Shown here: one piece after another, positions 11,490 through 25,200 of the stretch
Position numbering within the stretch: position 1 is the stretch's first letter
How the letters are laid out: the number at the start of each line of letters is the position of its first letter
Assembly (NCBI GenBank): GCA_030761205.1
Contig: JAULJL010000011.1
Location: 15,924,501 to 15,988,500, forward strand
Length of the DNA: 64,000 nucleotides
DNA from: Fremontodendron californicum
Lineage: Eukaryota; Streptophyta; Magnoliopsida; Malvales; Malvaceae
Reading direction: 5' to 3'
Program-made: the position numbers and the translations under genes
The notes under the pieces: model-generated
What the model was told of the DNA's origin: nothing
Seen by the model: only the letters and a program-made list of their open reading frames with translations
Database searches by the model: none

Positions 11490-14400
11490 TGTCGCAACCT
11501 AAAAAATAACAAGACTCATGGCAAGACTTTATATTCGTTAAGCGTGACATTGGAAAAAAGAGGAGAAGACGACTTATTCCTCGTGAAATAAAATGAGGGT
11601 TTGAAAACAACCTCGAAAAAAGACATGGAATCGCCACCAATCGTTTTTGGCTAGGTGTGATCGGCCACCTATAAAACCGATTTTGTAAAATATTTTAAAA
11701 TTAATTAAAATATTTTTAAAACCAATTTTAAGTCTGCTTTTAAACCAGAGAAGATTAAAGAAAGCAGGTTCGGGACTCAGTTACGTGCGGGGAAGGATTA
11801 GCACCCCCACAACGCCCGTATAAAAATGGTACCTTATTAATTGTGTGTTATCTCAAGTCTCGGTAAAAAGTCGGTTTTAAATTTGGTATTTCAAATTAAT
11901 TCCCAATTTAAAGAAAAATAATTTCATTTTTAATTAAAAATGATTCGGAATTTATTACTTCAAAATTTTCCTATATTCCCCAACAAATATGGCAAAATAT
12001 AGAAATTTTTGTTTATTTGGAAAATTTTCCGAATCATTCTCGTTTTTTTGAAAGAAAGATATTCCTTTATTAATGATAATTGATGATATCCTCCCCAGCA
12101 AATCCGGCAGAGAATTCATGAATTTTTTTAACTCGGGAATATGTTTATTTTATTGAAAATCATTATCTTATTTTAAAAACATTTTAAAAGATGAATATGA
12201 ACATGTGTAACATAATAAATATGACATAACAAAATCTACATAATATAATGCAACCTAAATGACATGATATAATTTAAATGACATAGTATATTCTAAATGA
12301 AATGATATAACCTATGTGACATAATATATATTCTAAATGAATTGAATAACCTATGTGACATAATATATTCTAAATGAAATGGCAATATAATCTAAGTGAC
12401 ATGAAATGAATATGAAACATAAAATATGCATTAAAATAAAAATAATAATGCATGAACATAATAAATGCTAAATGATGTGACAAAAATAAATGACTAAATA
12501 AAAAGCATAAGATAACATGAAATATTCAAAATCATATAACAATCAAATATAACACCATGCAATATAAATCAAAACAATAACATAGTTATAGAAATATTCA
12601 TAGCAAAAATCACATATCATATAATATGCATGAACATGAAAAATGCAATGCATAAAAGTGTATTTTTTTCTTTAAATAAGGAAATCCGTATACCTAAAAA
12701 GATATTCGACTACCTTAGGAAAAGACATCAAATTAAATTTTCTAAAATAAAAAAATACTTGGTAATTGGTTTGAAAACAATTTTGAAAATTCTTGGATGA
12801 AAATGGCACATGGCCGAAACCCCCTTTTGAAAAAGGCTCTATTTCCTAACTTTGAAAACCCGGACTTGACCACCCTTGACCCGAGCTTTATAAAATCATT
12901 TTTTAGAATTAAAATGGCTTAGAAACCAACCAAGGATAGTAGCTAAGGTTCCTACTCAGCCCTCTCTTAATGCCTTAGCCAAAACAGAAAATTAATTTTC
13001 CCTCAAATTCATATCTGACTCTACTGTCCAGTTTTAAAACGTGATTTCTAACCTATTTTAAAAAATTCTAAAAAATCTGAAAAAGAAAATATAGAATACT
13101 CAGAACATGTTTAAAAGTTTGGAAAAAAAATTGGCTTAATTTTTAGAATAAGGATAACTTCCCAGATAGATCACGAAATTCAAAACACTAGATGAAAAAA
13201 CTGTTTTGCCAAAAATCATTTTTAAGCCTGTGATAAAATCATTCAAAATCAAAATATAAATATTGGAGACTCTTCTATGGACCTACGAATAGTAGCTAAA
13301 ATTTCTAAAAATTTGGACTAAAATTTCTAAAAATTTGGACAAAAATTTGCTAAGTAAAAAAAAAAATCACAAAGTTAGAAATTTCAACTTGAACTCCTCA
13401 ATTTTCCACAAGTATGCTCATGTGAGCTTGACTTTAAACCATTGATTGGTTTAAGTCAAAAATCAAGTGGTATGGTATGAGATGCATGAACAAACAGCAA
13501 ATTTGATATATGAAATGCATGATCTAAAGACCTAAATGACATAAAAATGCATGGCAATTCAAAATGACCTAATGCCTAGCATGAGTTTGCATGGCAATAA
13601 ATGCTACCTAAAACTAAATATGCATGAAATGAATAGTAATGCAAATGTAACCTAGACCTAAAATGTTAGGATTATGCATGACAATACAAAACTATCCTAA
13701 TGTCTAGCATGTATTTGCATGGCAATGAATGCTACCAAATCCTAATGTGCATGAGATGCATGGTAAGGCAAGTGTAACCTAGACCTAAAGTGACATGAAA
13801 ATGCATGGTAATACAGAGTTTTCCTAAGACCTAATATGCATGGGAATATGCATGGCAATACAAAAATGGCCAAGACCTAAAATGTTATGAAAATGCATGA
13901 AAATATCATGAACATATAATGACCAAATAAACCTCATACTAATGCATGAACATGGCACAACCAATACACAATCTCATGGCATAATAATGCAAAGCATGGT
14001 ACCTAAACAAAATGAAAATGCAGACACAAGGCAAGGAACATATGTAGAGGCCGAATGCTCACTAATCCTATGTGAGGAAATGTAGCAAGGCATTAACACA
14101 AACACATGGCATACTAAATCAAAAAACACAATATTATGGCATGGAAATGCAAGCCTATCAATTAAACAAGATGAAAATACACACACAAAGCAAAAAAGAA
14201 CATGTTGGCCGAATGGTCACTAAACAACATGGTGAAATCCTAGCTAGACAATAACACAAACATATGGCAACCTACATATGCAAAGTCTACATGGAAGCAT
14301 AATGAACTAGCAAAAATGATAATAATGCAAACATGGTGACTAACATAACTCATGAACATAACAATGTCAATATAACAAACACATGGCATGGTCTAAATAT

Positions 14401-16663
14401 ATGAAGATCAATGGAAGCATATTAGACAAGTAAACATGAAAAAAATGCAAACATGCATAATGAAATCATCATGGCCAAATGAAAAAACATGAACATGGCA
14501 TAGCATTATCACAAACACATGCATGGTTTAGAACTAAACTACCACAATCAAGCTAACCTATCACAATCAAGCTAATCTAACACAAGTAAGCTAACCTACC
14601 ACAACAAATCACATGAACAAAATCAAACACAAAATCATTTAACAAAAAATGGTTCATTTGAAAAATGGAGGAAAACTTGCTTTCTTGATTTCTTTTGAAA
14701 AGCAAAGTAGAAGCTCCTTAGAACTTATTTTAAAAACAAGTTTATTTCATAAAAGAGAATAAAATGACAAAGAAAATAGCAAAATCATGTCAACAAAGTA
14801 TGATAAAACCATGAAAGAACATAGCGACCTTGCTCTAACTTTCCAAATCAAGAAGTAGCAAGCCAAAACCTTTCTTTTCCTTCTCCTTTTTTCTCCTCTC
14901 TTTTTCCATTTTTTTCTCTCCTTTTTCCCTTAGCTACTACCTCTATTCAGCCCTCCAAGCCTCTCAAAAAATCTGAATTCCCCTCTCCAAATTCCCCTTG
15001 GCCGAATGGCCTATAGAAGTGTGTAGAAAGTTGTCATTTTTTTTTAACCAATTTTGGTCCAATGGCCCTTAATCCAAGATGCTTTCTATGTGGAATTACC
15101 ACCCTTAGATTAAATCATCCCCTAACTAATATGATGTCATGAATATGATGTAATAAATATGATTTCATAAATATGACATCATCCCTCTTCATGCATAGGT
15201 CCATGTGTCATAATCTCAAAGGCTCGATAAAGAAAAATAACTACCTTCCTATCCACTCTTGGCCCTTGGATGCAAAATCTCAGCAAAATCACTCTCCATT
15301 ATGGGCTTGGCTGAATGACCCCTAGAATTCTAGCCCAAAGTCTAATTTTTAAAAGCCTTCTTCGATTTCTTCGATAAAATGACCTTTTTGATCCCCAAAC
15401 CAAATTAAATAGGAAACGGACTCCAAATCCAAATTTTATTTTTTCAATACTTCCTAAATAATAAAAAATTGAATTCTGTAAGTTTTCATAATTTTTGGAG
15501 CTCATTTGCTATTTTTTCGGGATTTTTCTTCTTGAATTTTAGCTTAGTGGACCCGAAATTTTCCATTTTGAAAATGAACTCCAAATCTAGATTTTTCTTT
15601 GCCAATCTCTTCCAGATAAATTAAAAATGAGATCTGGAAGTTTTCATAATTTTTGGAGCTCATTTTCTATTTTTTCGGGATTTATCTTATTGAATTTCAG
15701 CTTAGTGGGCTCGAAATTTGCCACTTTGCAAACGAACTCCGAATCCGGATTTTTCTTCGCCAATCTCTTCCAAATGATTTAAGATTGAGATCTGGAAGTT
15801 CTGGTAATTTTTGGAGCTCGTTTGCTATTTTTCCCAAATTTTCCAAGTTTGCCCTTTTATCTCCAAAGCCCAATTTTGCTCAAAACAAGTCCGATTTCTA
15901 GATTTTCTTTTTCTGTGCCTTTTTCATATATTGAACTGGAGTTGGTCCAAAAACACCCAATTTTTACGATCAAATTCCCCTCCATTTTGATTTTTCCTTT
16001 TTCAATATCGGGAATTTTCTCGTTTTTCCGTATTTCCTCCAATCAGCTCTTTTCTCGAAATTACTTCAAACTGAGCCTAGGGCTATCCTTGTTTACTCAC
16101 TCCTCATCAATTAAGGGCCTTAGTTTTACCGAATCAGGCTATTTCTGCAATTTTCCCAAATTTCCCCAAAATCCATCAAAAACCCTAATTCTCGGTTTTC
16201 TTCCAAATTGACTTTTCCTTCAGTTTTGCCTCAAAATGGCCTCTGCATTACCCGTAGTCATTGCTTATCTTTCATTTGAAACCCCAATTTTGATCGATTT
16301 GATCGTTTAAGCACTTTTCCCCAAATTTTCCGAACTAGGCTTTCCTTTCTACTAAATCTCCGTAACCCATCTTCCTCACTCCATATCTTTCGTTGTAGAC
16401 CTCGGATTATCAAAATTCTTTCACCTGTTCAATTGAACTTTGAATCTTGATTTTGAATTTGGGTTGACTTTTCTAGTAGTTGACTTTTTGATGTTGACTT
16501 TTTGGAATTGACTTTTTCAAGATTGACTTTGTATGCCTGCTTTCTTAAACTAAGTCTCAGAGTACCACCTGTTGGATGAAAAAAGCCTTTTTGCATTCTG
16601 AAACATCAATTTAGGAAGAAAACATACCTGATTTAGTGGTTCGGACAAAATTAGGTCTCTACA
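11490..16663 (-). mobile_element. Ogre/Tat-type LTR (about 5.2 kb), complete, minus orientation
   Basis: The minus strand starts TGTAGAGACCTAATTTTGTCC at 16663 and ends TAGGTTGCGACA at 11490. It is near-identical in layout to the LTR at 61375-64000 and collinear with 44082-59866. It includes tracts with AGTTGACTTT repeats (about 16460-16530), three ATTTTTGGAGCTC modules (about 15490-15830), GGCCGAATG blocks, an AT-rich GACATAATATA-type array (12230-12420) and the conserved TGGCGATTCCA / ACGGGCGTTGTGG block (11620-11820). Internal Tat 3' sequence follows at 16664-16928, so this is probably the 3' LTR of a mostly lost element. No protein gene is supported. Confidence 0.75.
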
Positions 16664-16928
16664 ACTCAGAATCAACAATCAAGAAAAGATAAACAAACAT
16701 TAATTTTGTCCGATTAGTGAATTCACATGTGAACGAAATGAAAGGGGTTTTCACTTTTTTCCATTTTTTCTTCTTTTCCTTTTTTACTTTTTCATTCATT
16801 TTTTCATTTTTTTTATTTTTTCATTAAAAGCTGTAAATAAAAGATTTTGTCCTTAAATTGAGTTCCCTGACTAATCAAGGCTCGACCCGTCTTAAGGAAA
16901 CGAGTTTGATTTGCAAGAGAAGAAAATA
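16664..16928 (-). mobile_element. Remnant of Tat 3' non-coding region next to its 3' LTR
   Basis: The minus strand reads CTCTTGCAAATC...CTCGTTTCCTTAAGACGGG, GAGCCTTGATTAGTCAGGG and CACATGTGAATTCACTAAT, matching 43560-44020 in order. This supports the adjacent LTR as a 3' LTR. Homology ends near 16928. Confidence 0.7.
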
Positions 16929-19203
16929 ATTAAATAGCAAGTAGTAATCATTTATGTCAGGCTTTAATAATTAAACGATTATTCTCATTATTTTAACAAA
17001 ATAATAGCCCTCAACTACTATCTCGAGAAATTTAACTCTTAAACTTCTTAATGAGCTAGGACCCATTTCATTCCAGCATAACCTTGAGTGACTCAACAAG
17101 CTATGTTCAAACTAATTGAGTTGGTAACTTAATTTACCAATTACATCTCTATGCAACTCCTAGATCCAGTTAGGTGAGAACTCTTTGCCTAAATACATCA
17201 AATGCATTCCGCCTAACTTTGCCTCTAAATGTCATGCGATCAAGTTTTAAAGCATCCGGATAACATAACATCGAGTTGAGTAAGACCCACCTTCAATAAC
17301 TCAAACATGTTCGTACATAAGTTTGACCTCGAGTGACTAAACAAGCCTCCGAATGGAAGAACTCTGGTTATCTTGTTATGATACTAGAAGGCAACTTATC
17401 ATGCATAACATGGACTCAATATAATTTAATGAGGGATTTCATTTATCTCTTATATAGGTCTCATTGATTTCATATTTGATTGGCATGCATAGCATTCATT
17501 TAATTACATACATCACATATATACATAATTCAAAATAAATCTATCACATGCAATCTATAGGATGATTATGGACTTTATACTAATCTAGTTTCCTTGAGCC
17601 ATTAAGAAACTAGTTGGTCAAATTCCTAGGGGATACCATACATAGTCTTCGAAAGCTTTGTTGGTTATCTCCTTGGTTACTTCTTCTTGGCTTCATATCT
17701 CCTTGCATACTTGGAATTTACATAAATTCAACTTCCTATCCTAAATCTAAATCTATAAAGAATATAACAATTACATTGCTTTATCAGAAACCTCGAGTTA
17801 TATTCGAGGGAGTTAGATGAGAAGAGAATTTACAACTCCGGAATGAAAAAGAGAAGACAGGGTACGCAGACCCTATTTATAAAAATACCAATAAGAAAAT
17901 TAAACCATACATTCCCTAGTCATACTAAGCTCTAGTCCATAACCATCCTTCATGCATACATAATCATATTATAAGCATGAATTAAAAACATGCAAAATCA
18001 ATATCACTTGGTGATCTTGTGTACTATTTGCATAAATGTCACCAAATAAATTTGAGACAATTTATCAAATCATTCTAGCAATTTCGGTTCCACCTATTAA
18101 AACACTTTTAATAAAATCTTAACAATTAATAAAGCTATCTTGAAATCGAACTTTACCTAACTTTTAAGTTGCTTGTCTTAATTAGAACAAAATATTCTAG
18201 CATGCTCAAAATCCTAAAACTTTTAGGACACTTCATTGTCTTATACTGAGTCTTTAAGTCTGCAATCCATCCTAACTATTTAGGAACTTAAAATCTCATT
18301 AGTTAACTCGTACCTAATCATACTACAAGTCTCTCCTAACATTTAGGATTCACACTCCCATTAGGAAACGGTTTCCTTGCTGAAGTAGGCCTTTAATTCT
18401 TAGTGTCCTAGGCCCAGGCAATCTCTTTGGCCATCGAATGGCCACTGCCGGCCAAAGACCATTGTATTCCATCTACAATGGCTACTGGATGCCCTAAAAA
18501 GAGCTTGCTGGCCGCCCCTTACAGCTGCACTCAATTCGGCAATAATTGCCTCCTTGGTGTCGCGGTTCAGCCTACTAACGTGCAACAACAATTGCCGCTT
18601 TATCCAGTCATGTTCCATGCCCAAACCAGCCATCATAGATGAATCATATTCACCTTAGATGCTGTCCAAAATTCATAGCAAACATGTGGAACGTTTCCAC
18701 ACTAATGCTCGAATTTTATGGCATGCAAACACCTACAAAACAGTCAAAAAATTCTCAGCATTGTAGTAACAATGTTTCAAGTCCAAAAACAACTTTACTT
18801 AAACGTTTTAAGATCAAATCAATTTTGTAACTTCAATGGCAGCATGTAATATAAAATTTCCAGATCTGAAACATCTAAAAAATCAATTTTATATCATCCC
18901 AAATCAGCTTACAAAACTTGACTCAAAACTATGTTTTTGACATCAAAACTCGTCGGGTTTACCAAGGCATGTCATGGCTTTAATCCTTATTGATTAAAAC
19001 AATTTTAATCTATCATTTAAAAAAAATTTAAACATGATTAAATTCATTATATAGATGCTGTCCAGATTTAACAAAATTAAAGAAAACAATTTTTCTTTTA
19101 AATTCTTAAGAACCGAAAACATGCCAAAATCAATACACAAAACAATAACTTGTTTATCACCAAGAATTGACATGCACGAACCTCATGTAAACAACATAAC
19201 ATT

Positions 19204-19216
19204 GGATCTGATACCA
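19204..19216 (-). other. Primer binding site, tRNA-iMet
   Basis: The minus strand reads TGGTATCAGATCC one base after the ACCCAACA end of the LTR; the canonical plant site is TGGTATCAGAGC. This fixes the element's orientation. Confidence 0.85.
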
Positions 19217-19217
19217 C

Positions 19218-21337
19218 TGTTGGGTTTACTCTACCTCGGGCTCATGCTTAAACAAAATAATAAAAGTGCAGCGAAAGTAAACAAAGAAGCACCTGAAGTA
19301 CAATAGGACCTTAGGCTTGTGTTTAGCATGGGTTCATAGCATTCAAAACATAATAAATCACCCATATGATTTAGAAGTTACCTACTTATGATATCATAAC
19401 TGAAGTTGTAGATCCAAATCGCAAATTGCTCTCAAGTCAAGATCCAATTTGAACAAGATCACAAGAAGCACTATTGTCCTTCCTCTAAAGCTAGTCCACA
19501 CGAACAGCTGATGGAACCTTCTCTAAGGTGTGGCGATTCACTTATGCAAGCAAGTTGATCCTAAGATCACAATCAAAAGATCTATCTATTATGTTTATCT
19601 TCATAAACCAATCTCACTCAACAAGGTGAAGAAGCGGCAAGAAAACACCAAGATCACTATTTTGCTAAGCTAACCAAACTTTTTCTCAAGAAAAATCAGA
19701 ATATCTCAAGTAGAATGAATTCTCAGGTTGCGGCTACAGCCTCTATATCTGATATATAAGTAGGCGCAAACCCTGACCCTTGTTGCACAAGATTTTCATT
19801 TATCCACTTGGACTTAAACTATTTAATTCTAAGATGGATCAATAGGCCCATTATAATATCTAATAATATTATGGTCCATTAACCTTAATGCCTTAAGTTG
19901 GGCCAACCATCCTTAGTGGACAGTCTTAAATTAGAATAGTCACTTTGGACACATTCTAATTTATCATGCTTATTTACTGGATAGATTAATTTCTAAATGA
20001 AAGTAATTTAATTCTCAATTTGTTTCTCCTCATGAACAATTCATGTCATTAATCTATTAAGATCATCTCATGACATTAATCCAATATAGCATAGTCATCT
20101 GAAATACACCTTGCACATTACAATGTCAAAGTCGACTATACTAGGTTTTATAAGACTTCTTTATTCCTCTTATCTCATTAAGACATTGTCTTTGGATTTC
20201 TCAAATATCAATTATGTCTTAATCTTTCTTAATTGAACTTCTTCAATTAAGTCCTTAATATAGATCTTTTATTCCATTAAGTTTTATCTAAATAGAATAC
20301 CATGTTTAATCCATACATATATGTTCTTATATGTGTGACCCTCTAGGTTCCCAATATGTTGGCCATGAACATAAGTTAATCTTATTAACTTGTTTTCATA
20401 GATCATGAGAAGGATCTAGCAACCCATCATGACCACCCAAATATTGTGAAGTCATTGTGACCTTTTTAGAAACCTTTCAGAAACCCGCCTGTCAGTATAA
20501 TACGGCCTTTTCACCATATATCTCGAATAGCGCATGAGCATGGTGCAGTGTCTACTCATGATCAATCCATATTAGTTCTTCGCAACTTATGATTAACCTT
20601 ATGAATTTAGAGAAACTACTTTCTCCCAAATTCATCATGCTTTGGCCAAAGACTTAATCAAGTTAATCGTAGTCAAGAACAAATGAGATATGTCTCCATT
20701 ATCACAAGGAGTGGTGAATCCTCTCTGGATCACTCATTCATCTTCGTATGGTTCATGTCATACCCAATAACACCTTACTATAAGCATCCTCGTGTTTGGG
20801 ACCCGTTCGTGATGGAATCTAAGTATGCCACTCTCCATACAAGATGACCTAGTATCACAAGTCTGAGGACTAATTTACACGATTAATACTAAGAGAACAT
20901 TATCATAGACACTGGAGTGATATTACCGAATGAAGTTCTCTTGGCGGGCCATGTTTAGTGAACTTGTTCAACAGACAAGCACCTATCCCAAGTATCCCAT
21001 ACTTCAACTTGTATGAGATCGGTTGCTTACTTTATAAGTAAGAAGGCTTAACATATACTAGTCTTTGAGCATTGTCAATGTCTTGTCTTGGCAATACGAT
21101 GACCAAGAACAGTTTGAGGAGCAAGGCTTTGATGCATAAGGATCTCATAACTATAACTCTTTATAATTTCTAAGGCCATTATGTTCCATGCGCTTCATCC
21201 TATTAGTACTTAATAACTCCTTACCATTGTACGAACATGAAGGAAAACCTTATATCACTATCTTCATAGTGAAGGGTATGCTTTATTGACTATGTATCCC
21301 ATGCTCAATCTGATTGGCTCTAGGGCATACACCAACA
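19218..21337 (-). repeat. 5' LTR of the Copia-type LARD
   Basis: 2120 bp bounded by TGTTGGGTTTAC on the left and GGCATACACCAACA on the right: TG...CA ends with an inverted TGTTGG / CCAACA. The minus-strand start TGTTGGTGTATGCCCTAGAG is a familiar plant LTR start. No second copy is present for comparison. Confidence 0.75.
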
Positions 21338-22236
21338 TGTATGTAAGGTTTTTCTCCTTCTACAATCGTTATTGATCAGTGCAAAGAAATTAAAATACAA
21401 TTATTAAGGTTTTTCCTAAAACATATCATCAGCTATGCTTGTAGCACATAATGGACAAGCTTTCTCAAAAGTTGAGTGGGTACCATTAATATGACTCGAT
21501 AAAATTGGAACTAGAGGTGGCAGTATATGATTATTTCTAAATAAATGAATTTGAAATTGTTTGGAATGAAATGGTTTAGATTTATAACCTTAGTGGCAAC
21601 CAATGGCTCCAAACATTGTATGAATTGCGAGAAAAATTAGTGTCGCTTAGAGAAGTGAGCATTAATGTTTTTTTATGGATATGTGCATAGATAGACAACC
21701 TTGAGTGACTTTGTTAGTAAATAAGAGTTTGCACTACAAGATAAGCATCAAAAAGAGGCAACAGCATATTTTGATTCTAGGTATACAGAATCGGTGATAA
21801 AAATAAGATGTTATGGAAATCAAATATCCAAATTGTACACAGTTGTTATATTTTAAAAAATCAAGTAAAAGTGGAGGAAATGCTTTCATGCTTTAATACA
21901 ATTGAAGTCTATACTAATGGATCAATCAAAACATTTTTGGTGATAGCACGATCATGGGATGACATGAACAAAGTAGTGGAATTTGGAGTTTTTTACAATT
22001 ATGCGAAAACAAAAGTGCATTGCACATGTAATATGTTAATTTCAAAGACTATTTGTGTAGGCAAGCATTATCAGTTCTCCATTATAATGGTGTTGCTGAA
22101 ATACTAGTTCAATATGTTTTGTCATGATGGAGAAAAGATTTCAAGAGTGCATATATCTCAACGTCTCTTTCCAGCGATGTCAAGTTGGACAACCCCACAG
22201 AATAATATGATTATTTGTACAAGGAAGCTCTTCGAG
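21338..22236 (+). pseudogene. FAR1/FHY3-like MULE transposase remnant, part 1
   Basis: The plus strand reads, with stops and shifts, NQWLQTLYELREKLV (transposase region), then from 21808 an open 99-residue stretch with EVYTNGSIKTFLV and KVHCTCNMLISKTICVGKHYQF. The last is a SWIM zinc finger (C-x-C...C-x3-H) as in FAR1-related proteins. The frame continues as LYKEALRV up to the solo LTR at 22237. FAR1-family proteins derive from Mutator-like transposases; here stops show a dead copy. It could be a host FAR1-related pseudogene rather than a MULE. Confidence 0.65.
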
Positions 22237-25200
22237 TGTAAACACCTAATTTTGTTTGGGTCCCCTAAATAAGGCACGTTTATCTTCAATTTAGATTTTT
22301 ATAAGCTTACATCCTCTTCATGGACTAGCAATTTAACATATGGGTTCAGCATGCCATTTTTGACGCTTCGGAGTGAAAAGTCAAAGTTGACCAAAAGTCA
22401 AATTCAAAGGTCAAAAAGTCAACTTTGTAAAATCAAGATTAAAAAACAAATTTAGATGTTAAAGAAGCAATCTTGATGTTTTTAAAGTCAACTTTGAACA
22501 TTGGAGTGATGAGATCAAGTGGAAGTGAAGTGAACAAAAATTGGTGAAAGAATACTAGGTGGGTTAAATCCAAATGGTAAAAAGCAAGGGGAAGCATAAT
22601 TTTTTTTTATCCAAGTGGATGGAAAATCTTGGTGGAAATATGGAAGCCCATTTCTCTAGTGGATGGAAAATTTTTGGTGGAAATATGGAAGCCCATTTTT
22701 TTTGCTTAAATAATGGAAATTTTGTTGGAACCGTGGAAGCCTATTCTTTAATGACCAAGTGCTAGGATTTTTTGGGTGGAAGATGATGACCCATTTTTCA
22801 AGACAAAATAAGGGATGATGGGTAAGAATATGGAGAGCCCAACTTGTGTAAAAGATATGGAGAGCCCAACTTTGAGAGTCCATGTAGTTTTTTTTTTGTT
22901 TTTGTGAGAAGCCCAAACTTAAGATCCATCTACAAAAATGGATGGGTGGAAGAGGGGTGAGTTTATAATTAAACAAAAGTTGCAGGAGTATTATGTAAAT
23001 AAAGGAGGTAAAGTTGTAATTAAAAAGGAAAAGTGGAAAGTGTCATTGGAGGGGCTAGATTGCATTGTTTAGTAAAAAAAAGGATAGGTTATAAGAGCAA
23101 ATGACATAAGTCATCTTATTTAGTACATGAGTTGCCATTTTTTGACCAATGAAAAAGCACTCTTGGGGACCAAGTAGGAAGGTCATTGGCTAGGCCATGT
23201 GATCATGCCACTTGGCTTAAAAAAGATGATACTAGAAGCTTTGGATGAGAGGTTTCGGCCAAGGCTAGTAAAGGCAAGGGGGAAGATATTTTTCATTCAT
23301 TCACACTTCATTTGGAGAGCATAGGCAGTAGCTAAAAATTACTAAGGAGAAAAGGAAAGGAAGAGAGCAAAAAAGAGAAAGTAGAGAGGTTTCTTGAAGC
23401 TTACCTAAGGTAGCTTCCTTTCTTTGCTTATTCATGGCTTTTTCATACTTTTTCAAGTTCTTTTCTTCAAAAATAAAAGATTTCAAAAAGGTTTTCAAAA
23501 GATCTTTTCTTTCCTCTTCTCTTTTTCCAAAAAAACAAGTTTTACAACATTTCCTCCTCCATTTTCACATTGGCCGAACCCTTACTTATGTTTGCCATAT
23601 ATTTTTTGCTTCATGCTCTTACTTTGATATGTGATGCTTGTTGGTTTATTGGGTTGTTTGATGTTATTTTCATCTTATTTCCTACTTGAAATCAAAAGGT
23701 TATGAGCTTGATCATCTTGGATTCTTCCAAGTGATGGTTAGGCCGGATTAACATCCAAGAGGCCAACCTTGAGCCAACCTTTGTTATTGTTGCTTATCTT
23801 TTTTTTTTTTTTTTTGCTTATATCTTGTCATTTTCATATGCATAGTTTGTTGGATATGAGTTTATTGTGGAGCATTCTTCATGTTACATATTTATTTTTC
23901 TTGTTGGAAAAGTGATTATGAGCTTGATGACCTTGGATTTCTTTCATGAGATGGTTAGGCCGGATTAACATCCAATAGGCTAACCTTGAGCCAATCACTT
24001 TTCTTGCATTAAAACATGATTTTAAATGAATTTTCAGTATGATTTTGGTTAGGATTAATCAACGGTCCATAGCCAAAATCTGGGTTTTTTAAGTGTTGGA
24101 GAAAACAATGTTTTAAAGGTTGGATATGCTGATTTTTGGCAATATGAATCCAATTCATTTTTTATCAAAATAAAAAACTATTTTAACCTAATTTAATATA
24201 TCATTATATGAATCCATGGTTAAAATTTTAGATTTTTTTGAGTTTTACTTAAGGGTTTAAAAAAATAGTTTTGACAAAACTGTTTTTAAGTGGATATGCT
24301 GATTTTTGAGCAACTTGAGTTTATGCATTTTTTGTCCAAATAAAAAACTGTTTTAACCTCATTTAATATACCCTTAGATGAATTCATGGTTAAAATTTCA
24401 TATATTTTTTTTAGTTTTCCTTAAGGGTTAAAAAAATAGTTTTGATAAAATTGATTTTTAGAGGTTAAAACAAGCTTTAAAACAAATTAAAGGCCAAAAT
24501 TTTTCTGCATTAGGGGGGCTAGACAATACCTTTAGGGGGGGTGTTCTAGAACATTTTTTGGTCATTCAAGGTTTAAAAAAAAAGGTTTTGTTAAATCGGG
24601 TCATGGGTAGTTAAAACGAGTTTCAAAATCGAGTCAAAATTTGGTCATTTTAGCCCTAGGGAGTTTCGGCCAACATTGTTTTCTTTTAGAAAAATTGCAT
24701 ATTTGTGTTTCCTATGGTTTTAAAACATTGCATTAAGGCTCACTTAGAGGTACTCGGATACCAAACAATGGCATTCGAATATCGCTTAAATCGAGTTAAA
24801 ATTAGTGCCCGAAATCCTTCAAATTTTGAATTTCAATCTAAGTTTCTTTTAAAGGTATTAGGATACTTCTGTAGGTATTCTGATACCCTCTCTTTAAGGG
24901 AGAAACACATTCTGATAATGGTCCCATTTTCATGCATTGCATATTAAAAAATGTTTTTTCCTAAACTTTATCATAAAAACGTGCTTTCTTAATTTCATGA
25001 GCATCTGACGAGAGTTATTTCTTAATCCTTGCTGGGTTGTCGGGGAGGTTAGGAAAATTTTCAACGCACGTGCTTATGAAATTATGAAGTATGGTTTTCG
25101 TTTTACTAGGAATTACATAAAGGTTATGTGAAAGAATTATTTTCCAAGCATTGTCGGGTTTGCCGGGGAGTGCGGTAATATTTGTCGACACATGCCATTT

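Larger units (their letters stand above)
16929..21337 (-). mobile_element. Copia-type LARD (non-coding LTR element), 3' end missing
   Basis: An LTR (19218-21337) is followed on the minus strand by an initiator-Met tRNA primer site and about 2.3 kb of internal sequence without gag or pol. The low-coordinate LTR is absent, and the element ends against Tat sequence near 16928. The internal part has short ORFs with no recognised domain, including a 78-aa one at 18636-18400 whose middle (RLNRDTKEAIIAELSAAV) looks protein-like. Long non-coding interior plus a tRNA-Met primer site fits a large retrotransposon derivative. Its autonomous parent cannot be named from this. Confidence 0.65.

Noticed and set aside
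15822..16211. 129-aa ORF, and 31358-31897 minus ORF of similar composition
   Set aside because: Phe/Ser/Leu-rich translation of the same LTR segment in different copies; no domain, broken in other copies.
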